NCBI GenBank assembly: GCA_032719365.1
Contig: CM064872.1
Location: forward strand, 44,252,252 to 44,316,251
Length of the DNA stretch: 64,000 nt
Direction of reading: 5' to 3'
Source: Prinsepia uniflora
Taxonomy: Eukaryota; Streptophyta; Magnoliopsida; Rosales; Rosaceae
The translations under genes were made by a program, and so were the position numbers. Shown here piece by piece: positions 1 to 12,720 of the stretch (positions within the stretch are counted from its first letter, which is position 1; every line of letters starts with the position of its first letter). The notes beneath the pieces are model-generated. The model did not search any database, was not told where the DNA came from, and saw nothing but the letters and a program-made list of their open reading frames with translations.

Positions 1-1531
1 GAAGCCTTGTTAGACAAGGGATAAACTCAACTCTGCTAGTTCATGGCTCTGCCTCTCGAGCCTCGATTCCCGTGCAGCGAAAACTAATAAAACGTGTGAG
101 TGGACAAAAGCAATCGTTTAAACATAATTTGAAAACATCTAGATTTTACCCTCCGTTTTATAAAATCATGCATTCTTACCAAACCATTTCAAGAACCATT
201 TCACTTGACTATAACAACCTAGTTTATAACCTCAAAATAGGTGAAAAGAGTTCTTAACTCAATAGAAACCTTGAACCGTCTAAGATCTCGGTAAATCGAT
301 ATAACTATTACATAAGATCACAACTATCAACACAAAGACAACACACCAATCACAACCAATCAACCCACCATCATCACAACGTCAATCACCAAGCTACTCC
401 ACTAGTAGGCATATCACAAATTCACTAGGAAATCGAAGCCCAGCTCGACGTCTGAGACTACCAAATCCGTCAACACACATCATGAGGAAGTTTACTCATC
501 ATAAACCACATCATCAATACACAATCAATCCATGTCCAACATTATCACAGAATTCACACAAAGTCAACACAGCATCACTACACAAACACAACATCAATCA
601 TTACATCACAAGGACACTACCGGTAGGCCATCACATACACACTTGCTAGTCCCGGGTTCGACGCCTGAGACACACATCCAATCAACACAATCACAGTCAT
701 ACACAATACTAGTCTTAGGATTCGGAGCCTCCGGCTCGACGTCTGTGACTAATCAATCAACAAGCATTATAACCCATATAATCGACCCAAGCCCAAATCA
801 CAATCATCATCACCACAATTTACATCAACCATACCAACAACACATACTCATCTCATATCTCATATCACAATTAAAACCCACAATCAGAATCTTGGGCCTA
901 AGCCCCAAACACAGTTTAAACACCAATTCTGGTAAAATGTGCCATTAATGCAATTTCCGTAAAAACCGTCCAAAAATCATATGAAAATCATAAATATTTC
1001 AAATAATGTTGTTTTATGTCATAATTCACTTTTAAATCAAAATCACATTCGTAACGGTGTTCAAAACATAGTTTACGAAAAACCTCAAAAAATGGGTAAT
1101 AAAATATTAATTAAATAACCATAAAATCACCGAATTTGTATAAAATCCCAACCACTCCAATGTCATCAAAATCACATAGAAACACATTTAAACCATGTAA
1201 GTATGCAAACATAATAGTTTAGGGGAAAAAAGTCCACTCATGCACCTTCGTATCGTCGAATTCTACTTTGCAGGGTTTTTTCGTAATTCTGGGAACCTCA
1301 AAACCTGCCATAATTCACATCTAATGGTCATTAACTATCCCAATTATTCCCTATTTTAATCCCATAATTTTTCAAGATTTTTAACGAATTTAAAACAAAC
1401 TCTAAACCTCTGGAAAACCAAAACTGTCCCGAGATGATGTCTGATAGCCTTGAAAATTGTACTGTTGAACTTGTATGATCAAATACTATAAATTTCATGT
1501 TGACGTCACCTCAAAAAGTCCCCTCACACGC

Positions 1532-4500
1532 TGATAGAATCCTATCTGGAAAACATCGTATCCACATACCCGGTCCTACTCTCGTCTGACAGGTAACCTA
1601 AGGTATCAAATGTATCCTCAAAACCCCCGTTAGACCAAGGATACTCACCTACTCATTAGCTTATGCCTCCGTTAAGTATATACCTTCAATTCTCATGTAG
1701 CGACCCTGGAGGGTTTCAAAAATACAAAAACCGTGTGAGTGGACAAAATAAAGGTTTTAAAAACATACTATTCGAAAATATACTATTTATCCTCCATTAC
1801 TAAAAACTATGCATGCATCAACAAGTTTTCAAATATCAGAAAATCAATGAGAAACCAAGTAAATCCAGAATACGTACCAGAAACATAGCCATATAAAGCT
1901 ATATGAAAATACCCGCACCGGTATGAACATAAACAGGTTAACATCATAACTTGACAAAACCCATCCTCGATGCTGCAAAATCATCATATCACAAAACCAC
2001 TCGAGGATACAGCATCCAAGGGCCCACCCGGGGATACATCGTCCAGATGTCAAACCACATATCTCACACTGCACTACCGGTAGGCCAAATCATAATATAA
2101 AACCACTCGGAAACTATGGAGTCCCAGACTCGACGATTGAGTGGCCACCTAGGGATATGGTAGCACGGAAGATACACCCCCCTGTTGTGGACAAGTGATA
2201 TATTTTTGTGTGTACGTAGGTTAGATGATTTTCTTTATGTTTGATCTATGATTTTGGTGTTGTTTGGATTAACTTATACCCTTGCCATGCTTAAGGATGG
2301 ATAATTTGGTTGTCTTTGATTTGATTGCAACAAGGGTCATTCTCCTAAGGGGAAAGAAAAGTCTTGGACATAGGGAATCATGATGGAAGTGAATCTGAAA
2401 GTCAGTAAGTTTATAAGTTGGAGAATAGGCCATTGGATGGATTGCTTGGTGATTGGCCTTAAAGTGGTAGGTATGCGACTATTCCCACTCGGGAACTACG
2501 GAGTCCCAGACTCGACGATCTAGTGGCTATCCAGGGATACAACATCCAGGTGTCAACCATATAACTCAACCACTCAAGGATACAGCGTCTGAGTGGCCGT
2601 CCAAGGAGACAACATCCGGACTTCAATCCCACACCATAACCATTCGGGGGTACAGCATCTGAATGGCCACCTAGGGATACAGCATCTAGGAGTCACCTAG
2701 CAATACGGCATCTCGAGGAGGGTTTCCAACATCACAGCACCTATCTATCCAATATCATATCACGTATAACTAGAACACATTCTCGTAATCCAAACCAAAT
2801 TCAGAAATTCAAATCAAATTATGAACCCCAGGCCTAAGCCCAATTCACACATAAATCACATCAAAATCCCAATCATCCATCCATCATCAAAATCATATGA
2901 CATGGCATAGCAAGCATAATAAACCCAATTTCCTTGCAAAGCATATCAAATTACAATTTCCGTAATTTCCTCAAACCCCCATAATCCAAATAAAATCCAA
3001 TTGATCCAGTACTAGAAAAATCACACATCATAAACTTATTCAACTCAAGTCCACAATCGAAACAATAAAAAAAAATATAACTTACTAAAAATCTTGTAAA
3101 ACGTGTAATAAAAGAATAATAAAATATTCATAAAAATCACCAAAAATTCGATAAAATTTGCCACCACGCAATTATCATCAAACACATAGAAATACATTTT
3201 AAACTACTTAATAGGCATGCATAGGATTTAAGGAAAACCAAAAGTCCATTCACACGTACCTTTTACTTGAACGAACCGAACTATACATTTTTCTATAAAA
3301 TCCGACAACATCATATCTTGCCAAAAATTACTTCTAAGGGTGACTATTCATCTAAATTGACTCGTTATTTAATCCCACAATTTTTGAAATTTCTAAACAT
3401 ATTAAAATAAGTTCTAAAACCTTGGATAGTCCAAACTTCCCTAAGACGATATCTGATCGCCTCGAAGATTATACCGTTAGACTCGTATCGTCGAGAACAT
3501 GAACTTTCATATTTCACGCATTTCGAGGTGGGCCACCACGTTCCCTCACACGCCACTTTTCTTCCCTAAGCGTGGGCTTCACGCGCAGGTACTGTTCATC
3601 ACCAACTTTGGTCGGGTCAGCCCACGAGTCTGCACGTAGGACCTAACTCGGACGACTCAACCTGACCCTAAAATGTCCATTTCTTCACCTTTTTCATCCC
3701 TTTTTTCACAATCATCATCTAATCTAACTCTAGGTTGGATCTATGATCCCAAAACAAAGGAAGAACCGAAATCAAAGGGAGATACCTTCATCTCACGACC
3801 AATGTTTAACCTGCATTCTGCATCGCGTCCTAGCTCCTAACCTTCAAGTTTTGGGTCGTTTCAGTTGCCTGACCACGCAGAACTCGCCAGTAGGCTTGGT
3901 TCCTAAGCTTCCCCCGTCTAATCAAGAACCCAAAACACACCCATGGAAACCATGGTTCTCGGGTTTCCTAAGATGGCTAGTTCTTTCTCCCTTCTTCTCA
4001 ATTCTCATCGCTTCATCTCTCTGTTTCTCTTCCATTTCCTAACCTTCTCAAGCTCTCTGCCCTTCCTCTCCCTCACGATGGATCTCCCACCAACTTTCAT
4101 GGCCTTCGACCCTTCACCACCGAATCACCCATAGCACACACATACACGTTCATAAGTAAGGGCCTAAGTCGGTGGAGAGGGAAAAAATCAAAACCTTCCA
4201 GACCTTACACCTGTCACCACACAATTGGTCGATATTTCAAAATGCCAAAAATTCCCTTTGAACATAATTACCAAAATATCCCTAAGGTTTTTTGACCCGA
4301 AACAATCTCAAATGATCTCTAATTATGACGTGCCGTCTATCTACGAATTTGGGATTCCGTGACCTACGCAATGGTCTTCTCGAAATCCCGAAAATAGATC
4401 CATATAAAAAGTCAACATTTGGACTTTGGTCAAGAAAAGTCAAACATTTGACTTTGACTAAAAAGTCAACCTCTATGGGCAAAATGGTCCATGTCCTCCA

Positions 4501-4542
4501 AATTTTTTGATTTTACACTCATTGAAGGTCTGGGTTGTTACA
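1532..4542 (-). mobile_element. Minus-strand LTR nested in the outer LTR
   Basis: It starts TGATAG and ends GTTGTTACA, the reverse complement of the TGTAACAACCC LTR start. At both breakpoints the host LTR carries CACGC: immediately before 1532, and two bases after 4542. This fits a target duplication with slight decay. Inside are the usual landmarks in minus orientation: GTGAGTGGAC near 1735, GCATGCAT near 1811, palindromic units at 1960-2720, and GTCCATTCAC near 3244. No primer site or coding region adjoins it, so it reads as a solo LTR. It holds a foreign stretch near 2182-2485. Confidence 0.6.
2182..2485. other. Unassigned ~300-bp insert inside an LTR
   Basis: The LTR text before it (an ACTCGG...GGAGTCCCAGACTCGACGA unit near 2104) is resumed by a very similar unit near 2488. 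The stretch between is T/G-rich and lacks the palindromic-unit style of its surroundings. No ORF, terminal repeats or clear target duplication were seen. It could be a small insertion or simply a diverged spacer between two tandem units. Confidence 0.3.
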
Positions 4543-4573
4543 TGCACGCATCGCCCAAAGTGGCTGCACGTGA

Positions 4574-4896
4574 TGTAAGACCCATGTCCTGGAGGGAGCG
4601 GTGAACGATACCACATTCCTACGAGGGGAATGGTCTGGGTCGGGATTGGTGGTGTTCCTTAAAGGTGTAGGCACACACCTATCTAGCACGAGGACATTTG
4701 GAAGGAAATTTGGCTTTGGGTTCGATTGGAACTCCAAAGTTCAGTGAGTTGAGACTGGTGCAATCCCAAGATGGGTGACCCTCTGGGAAGTTGCACCGTG
4801 AGCTCTTGAACAAAAAAACCGTGAGGGCGTGGAGGTCCAAAGCGGACAATATCGTGTTAGAATCGGGTCCTAACCAAGGAGGGTCGGGTCTTGACA
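4574..4896 (+). repeat. Cassandra LTR 1
   Basis: A 323-bp LTR, TGTAAGACCC to GGGTCTTGACA. The 5S-like domain is at 4728-4800. It carries GGAACTCC, then AAAGTTCAGTGAGTT in the place of 5S box A, then GATGGGTGACCCTCTGGGAAGT, which matches the IE/box C end of plant 5S rRNA. RNA polymerase III promoter parts are thus recognisable, but box A is mutated. It is not a functional 5S gene. Confidence 0.85.
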
Positions 4897-4899
4897 AAT

Positions 4900-4911
4900 T
4901 GGTATCAGAGC
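4900..4911 (+). other. Cassandra primer binding site
   Basis: TGGTATCAGAGC lies three bases after the LTR end at 4896. This is the complement of the plant initiator-Met tRNA 3' end. The following internal segment runs to 4967 and ends in GGTGAGGAT, a weak polypurine tract. Confidence 0.8.
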
Positions 4912-4967
4912 TAGACCCCAACTAGGAAGTGTGCCAGCGAGGATGCTAGGCCCTAAGCGGTGAGGAT

Positions 4968-5619
4968 TGTAAGACCCGTGTCCTGGAAGGAATGGTGAAT
5001 GATCCCACATTCATGCTAGGGGAATGGTCTGGGAGGGGATTGGTGGTGTGCCTTAAAGGTGTAGGCACACACCTATCTAGCGCGAGGCCTTCAGGGAGCT
5101 CACTAGCTTTGGATTCCTAGGGAACTCCAAAGTTAAGCGAGTGGAGTCTGGAGCACTCCCATGATGGGTGACCCATTGGGAAGTTGCACCGTGAGCTCCT
5201 GGGAAAAAAACCCTACGGGCTGCGCTGGTTCGGCCAATGAGTCCAGAGGGGACAATATCATGCTAGATAGAGTGGGCCGATGCGCAACTCTGATCTAAAC
5301 GAGGCCTTTTGGGAGCTCAGTGGCTTTGGGTTCGGTTGGAACTCCAAAGTTAAGTGAGTGGAGGCTGGTACAATTCCATGATAGGTGACCCCTTGGGAAG
5401 TTGCACCGTGAGCTCCTGAAAATAAAATCGTGAGGGCGAGGAGGCCCAAAGTGGACAATATCATTAAGCGAGTTGAGGCTGGTGGAATCCCATGATGGAT
5501 GACCCCCTGGGAAATTAAACTGTGAGCTCCCAAAAACAAAATCGTGTGGGAGAGGGGTCCCAAAGCGGAAAATATCGTTCTAGAATTGGGTCCTGACTGA
5601 GGAGGGTCGAGTCATGACT
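4968..5619 (+). repeat. Expanded Cassandra LTR with three 5S-like domains
   Basis: It begins TGTAAGACCC but is about twice the length of its neighbours because the 5S-bearing part is repeated. The 5S-like domains are at 5121-5193, 5338-5410 and about 5463-5520; the third lacks the GGAACTCC start. The repeated unit also carries CCCAAAG-GGACAATATC. The end (GTCATGACT) is a decayed GTCTTGACA. A decayed primer site (TTAGTATCAGAGCC) follows from about 5622. Internal unequal exchange or template switching between LTRs would produce this. Confidence 0.75.
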
Positions 5620-5690
5620 GATTAGTATCAGAGCCAGACCCCGACCGGGAAGTGTGCCAGCGAGGATGCTGGGCTCTAAGGGGGGGGGAT

Positions 5691-6011
5691 TGTAAGACCC
5701 ATGTGCTGGAGGGAACGATGAACGATCCCACATTCCTGTAAGGGGAATGGTCAGGGAGGGGATTGGTGGTGTGACTTAAAGGTGTATGCACACACCTATC
5801 TAGCACGAGGCCTTTTGGGAGCTAAGTGGGTTTGGGTTCGGTTGGAACTCCAATGTTAAGCGAGTTGAGGCTAGTGAAATCCCATGATGGGTGACCCCCT
5901 AGGAAGTTACACCATGAGCTCCTGAAAACAAAACCGTGAGGACGAGGAGGCCCAAAGCGGACAATATCGTGCTAGAATCGGGTCCTAACCGAGGAGAGTC
6001 AGGTTCTAAAA
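5691..6011 (+). repeat. Cassandra LTR 3
   Basis: It begins TGTAAGACCC directly after the purine run AAGGGGGGGGGAT (about 5678-5690). The 5S-like domain is at 5844-5916 with GTTAAGCGAGTTGAGG and GATGGGTGACCCCCTAGGAAGT. The end is decayed (GGTTCTAAAA instead of GGTCTTGACA). Confidence 0.75.
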
Positions 6012-6957
6012 TGTGAGAGACATGCGCCAACTAGAATGGAATCATTGTTCATCATCATCACCTGATTTCCCTACAAAACGAGTCGTATAACCAGCGACTT
6101 GACCCTGTTCTAACTCTCACCATACTTTACCGTTTTCACTATTTTTTCTTCTAATATACTTAAACTCATCTAAGGAAAAGATCTATGAAATTAAAACATG
6201 GAAAACTAACTTTAGAAACAAGGTTTGATTCCTTGATTATCCACCATGGTGCACCTTTACAATTTCTGAGCGTTTCAACGTCGAAGCTCCCAGCTGAGCA
6301 TCTTGTTAGGATCTTAGAGACTCCAAGAAATTGTTTGTGAACTAGTTTTCACAGTTTCCAGTCGAAAACAGGGTAACAAAACCCTAGACCCGAAAATCCT
6401 CACGGTTCCTTACTGGGTTCTGAAACCAGAACCTCCACCACTCTTCTTCCCTCTCTATTCTCTTCCTCCCACTCGTCTCACTCTCCATTCTTCTCTCCTA
6501 CGTTCTTCCATCAGCTCAAATCTCTGTTTCTCCCTTTTTCTCTTTCACGGCCGAAACCACCACTAACACACACAACACATAAACACATACACACAAGGTC
6601 AGTTTCACACAAACATAAGGAATAAGGGATAGGTGTCACACCCCAAATCAGCCACCAAAAATATCTCACATAGAAAAATTACAAAAATACTCTTTGAACC
6701 AAATTACCATATTGCCCCTACATAACTTAGAACCAAAATTTAACCGTCTGAACTCCGTTTTTGACATGCCGCATGTCAACGTACTCTAGATACCAAAACC
6801 TTCGTGACGGTCTTATTGGATTACCTTAACGAGGTTTCAGTCAAAAGTCAACATTTTGACTTTGACGAAAAAATCAACTCTTTGACTTTGCGGTAAAATC
6901 ATTAGTTTCTCCTTAAATTTTCCAATTTCACGCATCCTCATGATCCGAGTCGCTACA

Positions 6958-7365
6958 TGTGAACTACTAGAAGTTTCAATGGAAAGCCCAATTAACTTCC
7001 AACTTCAATATAGTCCCCATGTGAGTCTAAGTAAGACTAGATCCCATAATACCCTTAAAAGAGTGTCCCTTAAGGGAAGTGGTATAATGGCCCCGGAGTG
7101 ATCAAAGATAACTTTCTTTAAGAAAGGGGATTAGCTTGAGTAACATGTGATATGGAAGTTAAGAACATCGAGTTTAGAGATTGCGTGATTAGGGATTATT
7201 AAGAGAGGTTAATAGAGTAAAGGAGGGATGTTAAGGAGTAGTTTTTTACTTCCAGTACCTCAAGAGTGATGTAGCCAAAGTGATGGTGGGATAGATGAGC
7301 ATTAAGGTTAGGTTGAGTTTTGACCGTTAGAAATGCTTGCTAAGGGCCATAGGAATCTATGGTAA
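6958..7365. other. Unassigned gap between LTRs
   Basis: The stretch has no long ORF and none of the LTR landmarks. A few short inverted repeats are visible, such as TCCCTTAAGGGA near 7065 and CTTTCTTTAAGAAAG near 7111. It may be the sequence into which the outer LTR inserted, or the interior of another decayed element. I see no gene. Confidence 0.4.
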
Positions 7366-8074
7366 AAGTGTGAGTGGACAAAAAAATCATTTGAAAATAT
7401 ATTTTCTTGCAAGACAATCATTTACCCTTTAGTTCCAAGACATGCATGCATAGAGTAAAATAGATACAACTGGATTTCAGTTAGAATAAATCATAATCTG
7501 AGGGACCCACAAATCCTAAATTATATATATAAAGGTTGTGGCCCACATTTTCATGAAATCCTCGTTTATCAAATCACCTGGAAAATTTGGATACAAACAT
7601 CAGTAATTAAATACAACCAATCCTCAACTATCTCTGACATCAGTCATCTGAATAATTTGTACTAGTTATATACATCATCGAGATCCTACAACATCCGAGT
7701 AGTCTCGGAATCTTACAGTGTCACAAAAACTAAATTTATAAAATAAATCATAAAGGACCAAAGCTTGGCTTGAGAAGGAGCACACAGCTATTTCTGTGCT
7801 CCTCCACCAAGCGAGAATTCCTCGCAGAAATCCTCCATCCGTTTATGTTTCAGCCTCGCTAGAGGACTAGGTCTATCTACCATGACATTTCTCCATTTCA
7901 CCATGCTATCACGACTTACAGAAAACAAACAGTCCAGGTAGGAGGTCGTATCCTCCTCCTCATATTTTCAATAGCTTTCCTAGTACATATGCTCCGAAAG
8001 AACGGTGAAGTCCACTTCCTCATCTCTTCTAGTGATATTTGTCACCTAGTAAGTCGGCTTGTAACAATCTACTA
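7366..8074 (-). repeat. Minus-strand LTR fragment
   Basis: GTGTGAGTGGAC at about 7369 followed by GCATGCATAG near 7441 is the conserved LTR module seen in reverse elsewhere in the window. The remainder has no matching partner in view and runs up to the U5-like start of the next LTR at about 8075. Both ends are uncertain. Confidence 0.45.
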
Positions 8075-8454
8075 TAACAGGACCCAACTCGGAAACACCA
8101 CGTATACAACACATGGGTCCTACTCTCATCTGACCGGAAACCTAAAATATTAAGTGTACCCTCGAAACCCTAACAGATGAGGGATACTTGCTTACTCGTG
8201 AGCTCATGCATCCGCTCCGCAAGTAGCCTCGATTCCCGTGCAACGACCCTGGAGGGTTTCAAACCAACGAAAATGTGTGAGTGGACGAAACTAAAGGTTT
8301 TAAAAACATAGATAAAAAACATAATTATTTCCCTCAGTGTAATAAATCTATACATGCATCAAGTTTACCAATAAAACAACAATCTCGAAATATGTACAGT
8401 AGTAAGAAAATCTAGTAATTTCATAAACATGTCTTATATAAAGTCATAACAAAG

Positions 8455-11400
8455 GGCTAATCCCCCGGGATTAAGGGCTAAACCCCGCTCCCGTCTGACT
8501 TGCACATGACACCAGGGCCAAACAGATGCCTAACCTCCGTGTGACACGTAAATCAAACAAGGGAGTTCCGATCCGACCGTCCAGAAACTTCCGAACTTCC
8601 CAGAGTGCTCAGAGTCTACTGTGGATCGTACGTGTGATGTCTTCGGCTCTCTTGACCAACATCCCACACTGCAGCAACCTGGAGGGTATCGAAACACAAA
8701 AATACTGTGAGTGGACGGAAATAAAGTTTAAGTTGAAAAACAGTTATCAGAAAACACATACATTTATACCCTCCGCGTAAAAACCAATGCATGCATATCA
8801 ATTCCATGCCATAAAACCATGTAAAAAAAAAAACCAAACACATTTTTCCTTTTCCTCAAATCCCGGGCCTCAGCCCAAAACATCATCATCAAGTCTCAGT
8901 GAAAACCCAAAACACCTTTAAAGCCACATTCTCATCCATCGAACCTGCTGGATCTATCCGAGTCTTTAAACTCAATCCAGGCCTTAATAATATCCGAGTC
9001 TTTAAACTCCCGAGTCTTTAAACTCAACAGGCCTACGAGGGAAATATCAATATATCCGAGTCTTTAAACTCCCGAGTCTTTAAACTCAATCCGGGCCCAT
9101 CCCCCGTCAAATATAATCCGGGTCTTTAAACCCAATAACCAGATCCAGCAAATCCAATCAAAACCATTTGAAAACCATTTCCGAATCCATTTCCAGAATC
9201 ATATTCATCTCATTTCCAGATCCGAATCCGCAACCATCATTCCGTAAGCTAGCATCAGGAATAATCATTCCGAACCCAAAACTGAAATCCACTTCAAGTC
9301 CCGAATCGAATTCTGAATCGTCACCCGAAATTCTGATTCCGAAACCCGCAATCACATTTCCAAAAACACCTTTGAACTGGGCCTCAAGCCCGAAAATACT
9401 TTTCAAAATCCTTTTACTTTCCTCGAAATCCATTCATTTTTCAAATCCCGAAATCAACCGTTAAAACCAGGTTCAAATCACGATAGTTATCAAAACCTCG
9501 TAAAACGTGAAAATCGTCCTTTCCTCGAAAAACGTTCACAAACCGTAAACCATCACAATCATAAATCAAATCATAGAATCAAGTATAGAAAACATATAAA
9601 AACATATATGCATGCATCAAGAGTTAGAAAGCAAAGTCCACTCAGAGACCATTTCGACGTCGCCTCGATACCCACGCACTTACGCCGTCCCCGGCCATTC
9701 ACTATCCTCGGCTTTCCCGAACTTGTTCAAATCCCAATATAAGGTCACTAACTACTTCACGATACTCATACTAAAGCCCTATAATTTTCCCGTATTTTTA
9801 ACTATTTTTAACGGAGTCCTAAAACCTTCGGACAGCCCGAAACATATCGAGACGGTGTCCGATTGATTCGAAACCAGTGCCAAAATGTTCGTTACAACAA
9901 ATACTTTAAAAGTCGTGTTGGAACTATCCTCAAACTAGGCCCAACGCGCCCACACGCGCTTCAGGAAGGTTCTGCGCGTGAAACTCACGCGCGTGAACAG
10001 TGTCACCTTCTTCCTCTCGCCGACCCGGTTCAAACCAGTTCGGTTCGACCAAGCCGGCATGAGCGGTTTTGTCCCATTTTTGATCCGTTTTAAAACCTAA
10101 TTAGTACATTAGTTTCGTCCTTCTCCTCTTAATCTACTAACCTAATCAATTGTAACAAAAACCACGAATTCATACCTTCATGTTCAAGAGTTCAACCCGT
10201 ACTCTGCAACCTCAACCTCTATAGTTTTTCTGGCTTCCTCCAGCCTCCAAATTCATCCCAAATGACTTGTTTCCCTTCCATGATCGTGTTCCAATCATTA
10301 GTTTGCATCGTCAAGGTCTATAAACCCATAATGAAATTTAAAATCCAAACTTACCGTATCAGGTTCACCGGCCACCGTCCACGGCGAACCACCAAATCAA
10401 GTCCATTCGACTCCCAGACACCTCAGAATCACGATGCCGTATTCCATTAAGCTCCTTAACCCTTATCTGTGACGTCCAATTGTGAAGGTAAAAACAGAGG
10501 ACTTGCGGATTCCTCTCAATTCCGCCATCGTCCCTTATTGACGAACCTCGCCGTGACCACTCATCATCCTGTCTAAGCTCCCCCTCTCTTTTCCTTTCAG
10601 ACCACATAGGCAAAGAATGAGGTTTGAGTGGTGTTATGAACCTAAGTTCTCTCGGTTGCACACGGGTACTCTGCCTCTCGTGATATCAAAGCCACCGTCC
10701 ACAACGGTGATTGATTTCGACACCACCACATTCGTCCCATGCTCCTCTCCATAGTTTCTTCACAACTCAAGGCCGGAAGATGACGATTAAGGGACCAATT
10801 TGACGGGTTCTCTCACGGTTGCACCTCCCCCCTGCTTCTTCAACTCAAAACCGATTTAAACCGCCGTGTAAACTTGTGAGGCGGTCATCAATGTTCCACA
10901 ACCATCTGGAGAGGGACACTTGTCAAACTCCTGGTGGTCACTTCGTCAGATGCAGCCAAGTGTCCCATTTGTATTGGGCACACATCCCAATGCAAGAGAA
11001 TGACCAAAATACCCTTTGAGGTAAAAATTTACCAAAATGCCCTTGGAATGTTTAGACCAGTATCTAATTCATCCCAAGTCCGATGGAGACGTGCCGACTG
11101 TCGTTGTATTCAGGACATCGAGACCTATCTAACGGTCCTCGGTTTGCGTGAAGAAACTTCGTCGTGCAAAAAGTCAACTCTTACCTCCTAATTTAACCAA
11201 ATTACGGTAATGCCCTCAACCTTCCGAACATCATAACTTCCTCCTCGGATGTCGGAATCGGGCGTGCCACCTGTCTACAGATTCGTGACGTCCCAAACTA
11301 CGTCATAATCATCGATCAATACCCAATTGACCGCCCGAACTAAAAGTCAACTAATTTCCCAACCTAGTGGCAAAATCGCCATTCTACGCTAACAGACCTA

Positions 11401-11484
11401 TCGGGACCAACTAACCACCGATTAAGCTCACTAATCCCATCCTAAACACGGTCTTAACCCTAATTTCCGGAACGGGTCGTTACA
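8455..11484 (-). mobile_element. Nested minus-strand LTR, GAGTTTAAAGACTC family
   Basis: It ends CGGGTCGTTACA at 11484, the reverse complement of a TGTAACGACCCG start. It carries GTGAGTGGAC (8706), GCATGCAT (about 8789), an array of GAGTCTTTAAACTC and GGGTCTTTAAACCC units (8960-9140), GCATGCAT (about 9609), a GCGCGTGAAACTCACGCGC hairpin (about 9974) and GGGACACTTG...CCAAGTGTCCC (about 10913-10971). It is of the same family as 34692-37564 and 38490-41290. The U5 end is decayed and no left target duplication was found, so the start is approximate. Confidence 0.6.
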
Positions 11485-12439
11485 GGTAATTCTCTATGAC
11501 TACTCCAAGATACTATGGGATGTCTGGAGGAGACAACCACTCGTAAGGACAGTATATTTAAAAACCGAAATCAAACTAGTGGAAGACTATCGTAAAACCG
11601 TTCATAAATATTTTAACAGGGTCTCAGTCTGAGATATAACTTCCATAAACCATTTCCACAAAATCAGGATTCAAGGAATCCGATCCAAACCAAACGTATA
11701 GGTACTCAGCCCAAATCCAAATCCACATCCAAATCTCATTAGGGTTCCAAACTCGAAATCTCATTTCGTAAACCGTAACTGGACTCATGCCCGATATCAT
11801 AACCAACTGGGCCTCAAGCCCGATATCCCTTAAAATCAACGGGGCCTCAAGCCCGGAATCACATTTACAAATCTGAAATCATTTCATTGTTCAAATCGTT
11901 TGAAAACATAAGCACGTATAAAAGCCTTAGGCGAAGTATATCATACAGCATAAATCATCGAAATACATGCAATGCCACATTTATACAAAAATGACAAAAT
12001 ACCACATTCATAAGCATTCAAAGCATCCCAAATCATGTATTTAAAACATATAAAATAATTATGCATGCATCATATTTAGAAATCTAATGTCCACTCACAG
12101 AACTTTCTTGTTGTACGCCTACAAGTTGCGCATATACTGAACTCTCCGGGTCGTCTGGACTTTGTCCAAAACATACTTAAAGGTCACCACCAACTTAGAC
12201 AAATCCTAAGCAAAAACTCTCAAAAATCTCTTAAAAGTCAACATGTCCCGGACAGGCATCCCTAGGCTAAAAACCTCAATTTGACCTATCAAACAATCTT
12301 TAATCGACCTGAAACCATCACCATTGGATTCAGATCGACAAAACCTTTCGAATGGGACTAGTATCACCTCAAAAAATATGCCCACATACCCCCACGCGCG
12401 AGTCAATGTCCCTGGTCAACGTTGGTCAAAGTCAATGGC

Positions 12440-12720
12440 TATCGTTAGAAAGTCAATGCTGACGTCATCAGTCAACGGTCAATACTGATGTCAGCGTGAC
12501 GTCATCCTGACAGGTTTAACCCCTGTCAGGTCTGACAGTGTCACGTGTCGGCACCTGATTGGTCCACGTGTCTGCCACGTGTCCTTTGACACCTCTGACA
12601 TCCTACCACGTGGCACCACCATATTAGTCCACGTGGTATGATGTGTCAATGCTCACTGGACTCTAACAACTTCCACGTGGCAGCCCCTGATTGGCCACGT
12701 GGCCCGACACTCTAATAGAT
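12440..12720 (-). promoter_or_regulatory. Cluster of TGACGTCA-like and CACGTG motifs
   Basis: This stretch holds several TGACGTCA or near copies (12461-12515) and at least five CACGTG cores (12541-12705), commonly as CCACGTGTC or CCACGTGG. These are C-box/CRE and G-box cores recognised by plant bZIP factors. It lies in an LTR stretch of the same type as 43967-46559, where the equivalent cluster is upstream of a TATA box. A U3 enhancer role is inference. Confidence 0.55.

Larger units (their letters stand above)
4574..6011 (+). mobile_element. Tandem Cassandra-type TRIM array (5S rRNA-derived LTRs)
   Basis: Three LTRs beginning TGTAAGACCC (4574, 4968, 5691) are joined by two internal segments of about 71 bp. 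Each internal segment starts with an iMet-type primer site and ends in a purine tract. The LTRs contain a 5S-rRNA-like domain, which defines Cassandra elements; such elements have no genes and depend on others for replication. Sharing of LTRs between two internal regions is the usual product of unequal recombination between elements. The flanks are GTGA before 4574 and TGTGA after 6011, so a decayed CGTGA/TGTGA target duplication is possible. The array sits inside the outer minus-strand LTR. Confidence 0.85.
1..6957 (-). mobile_element. Outer minus-strand LTR, interrupted by two later insertions
   Basis: This is an LTR lying on the minus strand. Its U5 end is left of the window and its 5' terminus is the reverse complement of a TGTAGCG-type start, ending at 6957 (CGCTACA). 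It survives as 1-1531, about 4545-4573 and about 6012-6957. Between them sit a minus-strand LTR and a Cassandra array. Landmarks shared with the other LTRs here are GTGAGTGGAC near 100, an array of short palindromic units (for example GAGCC-TCC-GGCTC near 728), and AGTCCACTCA near 1230. The segment at 4545 continues the text of 1531 (CACGC, then ATCGCCCAAAG), matching the GGGCGGTGCGTG segment of other LTRs here. The outer boundary is unverified. Confidence 0.6.

Noticed and set aside
3743..4134. Possible signal-peptide-like hydrophobic short proteins
   Set aside because: C/T-rich LTR sequence makes Leu/Ser/Phe-rich frames by chance in all these LTRs (also near 6430, 20200, 44480); no conservation between copies.
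4728..4800. True 5S rRNA gene
   Set aside because: Only the 3' part of the 5S sequence is recognisable, box A is mutated, and it sits in a Cassandra LTR with primer site and purine tract.
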